A DNA stretch of 10,258 bases. Origin: Deltaproteobacteria bacterium. GTDB taxonomy: Bacteria > Desulfobacterota > Syntrophia > Syntrophales > UBA2210. Position numbers and translations under genes: made by a program. Below, piece by piece: positions 6,959 through 10,258 of the stretch. The notes below the pieces were generated by a model, which did no database searches, was not told the DNA's origin, and was given only the letters and a program-made list of their open reading frames with translations. The stretch covers positions 1-10,258 of the forward strand of contig JAFDAR010000018.1 in the NCBI GenBank assembly GCA_019313735.1, written 5' to 3'. Numbering within the stretch: position 1 is the stretch's first letter; the number at the start of each line of letters is the position of its first letter.

Positions 6959-7315
6959 TCAATCGGCCTTTTCTTTAACAGGCTCAGGTAAAGGGGCCGT
7001 ACCACCGGATGCGGCATTGTTTCCTTCATCTATCGGTATGGTTTGCTCAACTCCGGGCGCGGAGGAACCTTTCATTATGGAGCTGGCCTTATGCGTCGAG
7101 GAGTAGGCAAGCCACAGAGATGTCAGCATAAAGAATATCGCCACAAAGGTGGTCATCTTCCCAAGGAATGTTCCCGGGCCGCTACTTCCGAAGACTGTCT
7201 GACTGGAGCCGCCGAACGCCGCCCCCATGTCAGCTCCCTTTCCGGTTTGTAGAAGCACGATTAAAATCATCGCTATACACACTATGATGTGAAAACTTAC
7301 AATGACTGTATGCAA
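6959..7315 (-). CDS. secG: Protein translocase subunit SecG
   Basis: Small inner-membrane subunit of the SecYEG channel that aids SecA-driven export. 118 residues. A first membrane segment spans about 3-22, followed by the conserved cytoplasmic loop LLQTGKGADMGAAFGG (21-36) and SQTVFGSSGPGTFL. A second membrane segment spans about 54-71. The tail is polar, Pro/Glu-rich and variable. The start is TTG at 7313-7315: it gives the family N-terminus, and no ATG upstream of the first membrane helix is in frame. AAGGAG lies 10 bases upstream and overlaps the tpiA stop, so translation may be coupled to tpiA. Confidence 0.94.
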   Translation of the reverse strand: MHTVIVSFHIIVCIAMILIVLLQTGKGADMGAAFGGSSQTVFGSSGPGTFLGKMTTFVAIFFMLTSLWLAYSSTHKASSIMKGSSAPGVEQTIPIDEGNNAASGGTAPLPEPVKEKAD

Positions 7316-7325
7316 TTTTGTTGGT

Positions 7326-7331
7326 CTCCTT
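7326..7331 (-). promoter_or_regulatory. Ribosome binding site that decides the TTG start of secG
   Basis: AAGGAG on the minus strand, with its first two bases lying in the tpiA TAA stop codon (7330-7332). The spacing to TTG is 10 bases, rather long. The rare start codon, long spacing and overlap with the upstream stop together suggest SecG is made at a low level or by ribosomes finishing tpiA. Confidence 0.65.
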
Positions 7332-8088
7332 ATCTCTCTGAAATTCTGATGATACCAGCGAATGACTCGAAATCCAGGCCCGCTCCTCCCACCAGCGCGC
7401 CATTTATATCGGGCTGGTCCATCAGGCTGCCTGTGTTTTCAGGATTAACGCTGCCCCCGTAAATAATCACCGTCTCCGAGGCATGAGCGTACTCAAGGTC
7501 ATCAGCTATCGTTTCCCTGATAAACCTGTGTACTTCCTGCGCCTGGAGGGGGGTTGCTGTTTTTCCCGTACCGATTGCCCAGACGGGTTCATACGCAAAA
7601 GCAATTTGGCTTATATCATTAGGAGTTATATTATTCAATCCCTCTTTTATCTGTTCTTGAATAATCTCGAATGTTGTCCCTGATTCCCGTTCCTCCAGCG
7701 TTTCTCCTATGCAGAATATGGGCTTCAGACCGGATTTCAAAGCCGCGTGCATCTTCTTATTCAACATTCCATCTGTTTCTCCAAACAGGGCGCGCCGTTC
7801 CGAATGGCCTATTATTACAAATTCGCAGCCCGCGTCAACAAGCATGGCAGCGGAAATCTCCCCGGTGTAGGCGCCCTTACCTTCCCAGTGCATATTCTGA
7901 GCCGATATGTGGATGGGGGAACCCTTCAGGACTTCCATGACAGAACGCAGTGCCGTAAAGGGGGGCGCTATAACTATATCTACATCTCCTGGTTCGGAAA
8001 ATTTTTCTTTCAACCGTTTCGCGAATGCGACTGCCTCAGGAATGGTTTTGTGCATTTTCCAGTTCGCGGCTATAACAGGTTTTATCAT
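7330..8088 (-). CDS. tpiA: Triosephosphate isomerase
   Basis: Interconverts dihydroxyacetone phosphate and glyceraldehyde-3-phosphate in the cytoplasm. 252 residues, the normal length, single TIM barrel. Catalytic and binding residues are all present: Asn9 and Lys11 (AANWKMH), His95 (IIGHSERR), Glu167 (YEPVWAIGTG), the flexible loop 6 at about 168-178, and the phosphate-gripping YGGSV at 210-214. The start ATG is preceded by GAGGA about 8 bases upstream. It is followed after 14 bp by secG. Upstream, gap is 175 bp away, but nearly all of that distance is an inserted element and its duplicated target bases. Confidence 0.97.
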   Translation of the reverse strand: MIKPVIAANWKMHKTIPEAVAFAKRLKEKFSEPGDVDIVIAPPFTALRSVMEVLKGSPIHISAQNMHWEGKGAYTGEISAAMLVDAGCEFVIIGHSERRALFGETDGMLNKKMHAALKSGLKPIFCIGETLEERESGTTFEIIQEQIKEGLNNITPNDISQIAFAYEPVWAIGTGKTATPLQAQEVHRFIRETIADDLEYAHASETVIIYGGSVNPENTGSLMDQPDINGALVGGAGLDFESFAGIIRISER

Positions 8089-8123
8089 AATGTCTGTCCT
8101 CAGGGGTTTGAATTGACTATAAC

Positions 8124-8266
8124 TGATTCTGTTGATTTATGAGGATTTTTGTTCAAGATCAAGGCTTGCGAAAAAAATAACCGCAGGTATATGGTTAATA
8201 TTCCGAGGATTATTTTTTGAGCATAACGCAGAGATTGGGCGAAAAGACCATTAATCAACAGAATCA
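8124..8266 (+). mobile_element. 143-bp MITE-like element, copy 2, inserted at the 3' end of gap
   Basis: Perfect 14-bp terminal inverted repeats TGATTCTGTTGATT (8124-8137) and AATCAACAGAATCA (8253-8266), 17 of 18 when extended inward. TAAC lies directly outside both ends (8120-8123 and 8267-8270), a 4-bp target duplication. If the last A is counted as flank it becomes 5 bp, ATAAC. There is no coding capacity. It has the same length as the element at 5420-5562, and the core positions 21-120 (here 8144-8243) align to it without gaps at 72 of 100. The outer 43 bases match at only 12 of 43, close to chance. The right end provides the TGA stop of gap. Confidence 0.88.
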
Positions 8267-9271
8267 TAACTTCTTCCCGATATAGATGGCAAGGTCTCTC
8301 ATCCTGCACGCGTAACCGCTTTCGTTATCATACCACGAGAAGACCTTGACGAGATTCTTGCCGATAACCTTCGTCAGGGGCGCGTCCACTATGGATGAAT
8401 GAGAATCGCTGGTAAAATCCACGGAGACCAGTTCTTCCTCGCAAAATGCCATGATCCCCTTGAGTTTCCCTTCAGATGCGGATTTCAGGGCAGAGTTTAC
8501 TTCGTCCGCGGTCACCTCTTTCTCCACCTCTACCGTCAGATCCACAAGGGAAACATTCGGCGTCGGAACCCGCAGCGCCAGTCCGTCGAGTTTCCCCTGA
8601 AGAGAGGGAATTACCTCGGCCACTGCCTTTGCCGCTCCCGTGGATGTTGGAACTACTGACATGGCGGCGGCCCTGCCCCTCCTCAGATCCTTGTGCGAGC
8701 CATCGAGGAGTCTCTGATCCATCGTGTATGAATGAATGGTTGTCATAAACCCTTTTACAATGGAGAAATTGTCCTGTACTACCATGGCAACCGGGGCGAG
8801 ACAGTTGGTCGTGCAGGATGCGTTGGATATGACGTCATGCTTCCCTGGATCATATGTCTCTTCGTTTACACCCATGACAAACGTGCCGTCAATGCCCTTC
8901 CCGGGCGCCGCAAGGATGACTTTTTTCGCGCCGGCCCTGATGTGCGCGCTCGCTTCGTCCTTTGTCCGGATTTTTCCCGTAGATTCCATGACTATGTCAA
9001 TGCCCAGTTCCTTCCACGGAAGATCCGCCAAGTCGCCGGTTTTGTTTGTCACTTTTATCTTTTTGCCCCCAACGATGAGAAAATCTCCATCCGTCGCGAC
9101 ATCCGCCCCGATCTTGCCATGAACGGAATCATATTTCAGGAGATGCAGAAGGGTTTGCGCGTCCGCCCTCGTGTTAACGGCGACAATCTCAATATCGTTT
9201 CTCTCAAGGCAGGCCCTTACGAGAAATCTGCCTATCCGCCCAAAACCGTTTATAGCGACCTTAACACACAT
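8264..9271 (-). CDS. gap: Glyceraldehyde-3-phosphate dehydrogenase, phosphorylating, probably NADP-preferring
   Basis: Converts glyceraldehyde-3-phosphate plus phosphate to 1,3-bisphosphoglycerate, reversibly, in the cytoplasm. 335 residues. The Rossmann start is INGFGRIGR (7-15). The catalytic Cys153 lies in SNASCTTNC and the partner His180 in TTIHSY. The position that is normally Asp after VAVN (selecting NAD) is Thr34, followed by Arg35. The Leu-Pro pair of NAD enzymes near residue 190 reads Gly-Ser in LLDGSHKDLRRGR, like plastid enzymes. Both changes are associated with NADP use (family knowledge); the cofactor here is inferred. The usual YDNEWGYS reads YDNESGYA. GGAGG ends 6 bases before the ATG. 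The stop TGA is the end of the inserted element. The gene is first in gap-tpiA-secG-tRNA-Leu, and pgk is missing from the cluster. Confidence 0.95.
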   Translation of the reverse strand: MCVKVAINGFGRIGRFLVRACLERNDIEIVAVNTRADAQTLLHLLKYDSVHGKIGADVATDGDFLIVGGKKIKVTNKTGDLADLPWKELGIDIVMESTGKIRTKDEASAHIRAGAKKVILAAPGKGIDGTFVMGVNEETYDPGKHDVISNASCTTNCLAPVAMVVQDNFSIVKGFMTTIHSYTMDQRLLDGSHKDLRRGRAAAMSVVPTSTGAAKAVAEVIPSLQGKLDGLALRVPTPNVSLVDLTVEVEKEVTADEVNSALKSASEGKLKGIMAFCEEELVSVDFTSDSHSSIVDAPLTKVIGKNLVKVFSWYDNESGYACRMRDLAIYIGKKL

Positions 9272-9336
9272 GATGAACCTCCAATCAGCAAATAAACTTT
9301 TTTCAAACCCGCCCTCTTCCTGTCATGGCAAGCGCA

Positions 9337-9365
9337 ATTCTATATGGCCACAGGGAGTTAGTCAA
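9337..9365 (-). promoter_or_regulatory. Sigma70-type promoter of gap-tpiA-secG
   Basis: On the minus strand, TTGACT (9365-9360), a 17-base spacer, then TAGAAT (9342-9337). Five of six bases match consensus in each hexamer. It lies 66 bases upstream of the gap ATG and points toward it. Confidence 0.72.
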
Positions 9366-9403
9366 TATTTTTTGTGTGTCTGTGTGACTGTTGCAAGTCG
9401 GGC

Positions 9404-9432
9404 TTGACAGGAGAAATAATCGTTTATAGAAT
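9404..9432 (+). promoter_or_regulatory. Sigma70-type promoter of the MEMO-family gene
   Basis: TTGACA (9404-9409), 17-base spacer, TAGAAT (9427-9432). The -35 is a perfect match and the -10 matches five of six. The expected start is near 9439, giving a leader of about 24 bases. The promoter is divergent from the gap promoter, with 38 bases between the two -35 boxes, a T/G-rich stretch with repeated TGTGTG. Confidence 0.75.
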
Positions 9433-9462
9433 GAGCCAATCTGAAAGTGACTGTAAGGAGCA

Positions 9463-10258
9463 ATGAATAAGTTTGTCAAAACAATATCTTGTATAGTTCT
9501 TGTTGTTTTCCTTGTCTTTTCGATTTCCGCAAAGGGGAAAGGGGGAGAAATGAACAATGTAAGGAAAGCGGTTATTGCGGGTACATGGTATCCGGGAGAT
9601 CCGGCGCGACTGAAGTCTGATATAGAAAGATACCTCAGTAATGCGCGGGTGGCTGATATTAATGGAAAAGTGACAGGCCTTGTTGCTCCTCATGCCGGGT
9701 ACGTGTATTCGGGACAGGTTGCCGCCCATGCCTACAAGGCTGTACAGGGAAATGAGTTTGACGCGGTGATTTTAATAGGGCCAAGTCACAGGGCATATTT
9801 CCGGGGGGCGTCCATATATAACGGAGAGGGATATGAGATCCCGCTGGGTGTTATGCCTGTTGATTCAGCCCTGGCCGGGGAGATAGTATCAAACAGCAAT
9901 GGCGCTGTATCATTTGTCCCCGATGATCGTTCACCGGAGAATTCCCTTGAGATCCAGGTACCCTTTCTTCAGATGGCCCTCGGGGATATCCCTTTTGTTC
10001 CCGTTTTGATGGGGACACAGGACATGGATACCTGCAGGGTATTGGCCGATGCGATTATAAAAGCGATTGGAGACAAGAAAGTCCTGGTTGTTGCCAGTTC
10101 CGATTTTTCTCACTACCATGGTTACGATAAGGCGGTCGAAATGGATTCGGCAGCGCTTGGACATATTGAAAAGATGGATATAGAGGGATTTCTGCGGAGC
10201 CTTGGAAGCAAGAAGTGCGAGGCGTGTGGCGCCGGGGCTATTATCGTAACTATGATGG
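9463..10258 (+). CDS. Exported MEMO-family protein (AmmeMemoRadiSam system protein B), 3' end outside window
   Basis: 265 codons are open to the window end. Residues 1-23 look like a Sec signal peptide: Lys3 and Lys6, a hydrophobic run 8-21, and a possible cut after Ala23. The MEMO fold follows: AGTWYPGDP (39-47), PHAGYVYSG (76-84), GPSHR (106-110, metal-type His109), SPENSLEIQVPFLQ (157-170), SSDFSHYHGYD (212-222) and EACGAG with Cys255. The MEMO family is related to class III aromatic dioxygenases. Bacterial members sit with AMMECR1 and a radical SAM protein in a set of unknown function. Where many relatives have EHS, this has Glu159-Asn160-Ser161, so one expected metal ligand is Asn. A second ATG at 9550 (codon 30) follows a purine-rich AAAGGGGAAAGGGGGAGAA and would yield a cytosolic form. 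The upstream AAGGAG is only 2 bases from the first ATG, unusually close. Confidence 0.9.
   Translation, partial: MNKFVKTISCIVLVVFLVFSISAKGKGGEMNNVRKAVIAGTWYPGDPARLKSDIERYLSNARVADINGKVTGLVAPHAGYVYSGQVAAHAYKAVQGNEFDAVILIGPSHRAYFRGASIYNGEGYEIPLGVMPVDSALAGEIVSNSNGAVSFVPDDRSPENSLEIQVPFLQMALGDIPFVPVLMGTQDMDTCRVLADAIIKAIGDKKVLVVASSDFSHYHGYDKAVEMDSAALGHIEKMDIEGFLRSLGSKKCEACGAGAIIVTMM

Noticed and set aside
8100..8309. Minus-strand frame running through copy 2 and into the end of gap
   Set aside because: It overlaps gap in another frame and consists mainly of the mobile element; no family resemblance or ribosome site.
8732..9295. Long plus-strand frame opposite gap
   Set aside because: It is antisense to a firm GAPDH gene with full catalytic motifs; the composition is a by-product of gap codons.

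Overview
The window looks like chromosomal DNA of a Gram-negative bacterium, most likely a deltaproteobacterium in the broad sense (Desulfobacterota or a relative), possibly from an uncultured lineage. This is inferred from gene order and protein character, not from any database search. Base composition is moderate, coding is dense, and every gene is recognisable housekeeping except for three compact repeat elements in the intergenic gaps.

Left half (1-5264, + strand): the 3' part of tmk (thymidylate kinase), then holB (DNA polymerase III delta'), ricT (PSP1-domain Fe-S protein, YaaT) and metG (methionyl-tRNA synthetase with a C-terminal tRNA-binding domain). holB-ricT-metG are tightly packed and probably one transcript. 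tmk is separated from holB by a 146-bp imperfect palindrome that begins at the base after the tmk stop. After metG comes a lipoprotein with a SPOR domain and an NlpC/P60 peptidase domain, a cell-wall hydrolase.

Middle (5265-6823): a 388-bp gap holding a cluster of short hairpins and a 143-bp element with terminal inverted repeats and a 5-bp target duplication. Next is a class I fructose-1,6-bisphosphatase on the minus strand, followed by a stretch with a G-quadruplex motif and a strong intrinsic terminator.

Right half, minus strand (9271 down to 6824): gap, tpiA, secG and tRNA-Leu(GAG) form one transcription unit starting at a good sigma70-type promoter and ending at that terminator. pgk, often found between gap and tpiA, is absent here. 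The GAPDH lacks the usual NAD-selecting Asp and resembles NADP-preferring GapB/plastid enzymes. With fbp next door, the cluster looks geared to gluconeogenesis or another anabolic flow, which is inference.

Right edge (9404-10258, + strand): a divergent promoter drives a MEMO-family protein (AmmeMemoRadiSam system protein B) with an N-terminal signal peptide, cut by the window end.

The most notable observation concerns the two 143-bp elements (5420-5562 and 8124-8266). They align without gaps, 72 of 100 identical in the core, yet their ends are unrelated in sequence while each pair of ends is self-complementary. The second copy landed at the 3' end of gap and supplies its stop codon. Removing it and one 4-bp duplication restores a TAG stop at the same codon and a gap-tpiA spacing of about 28 bp.
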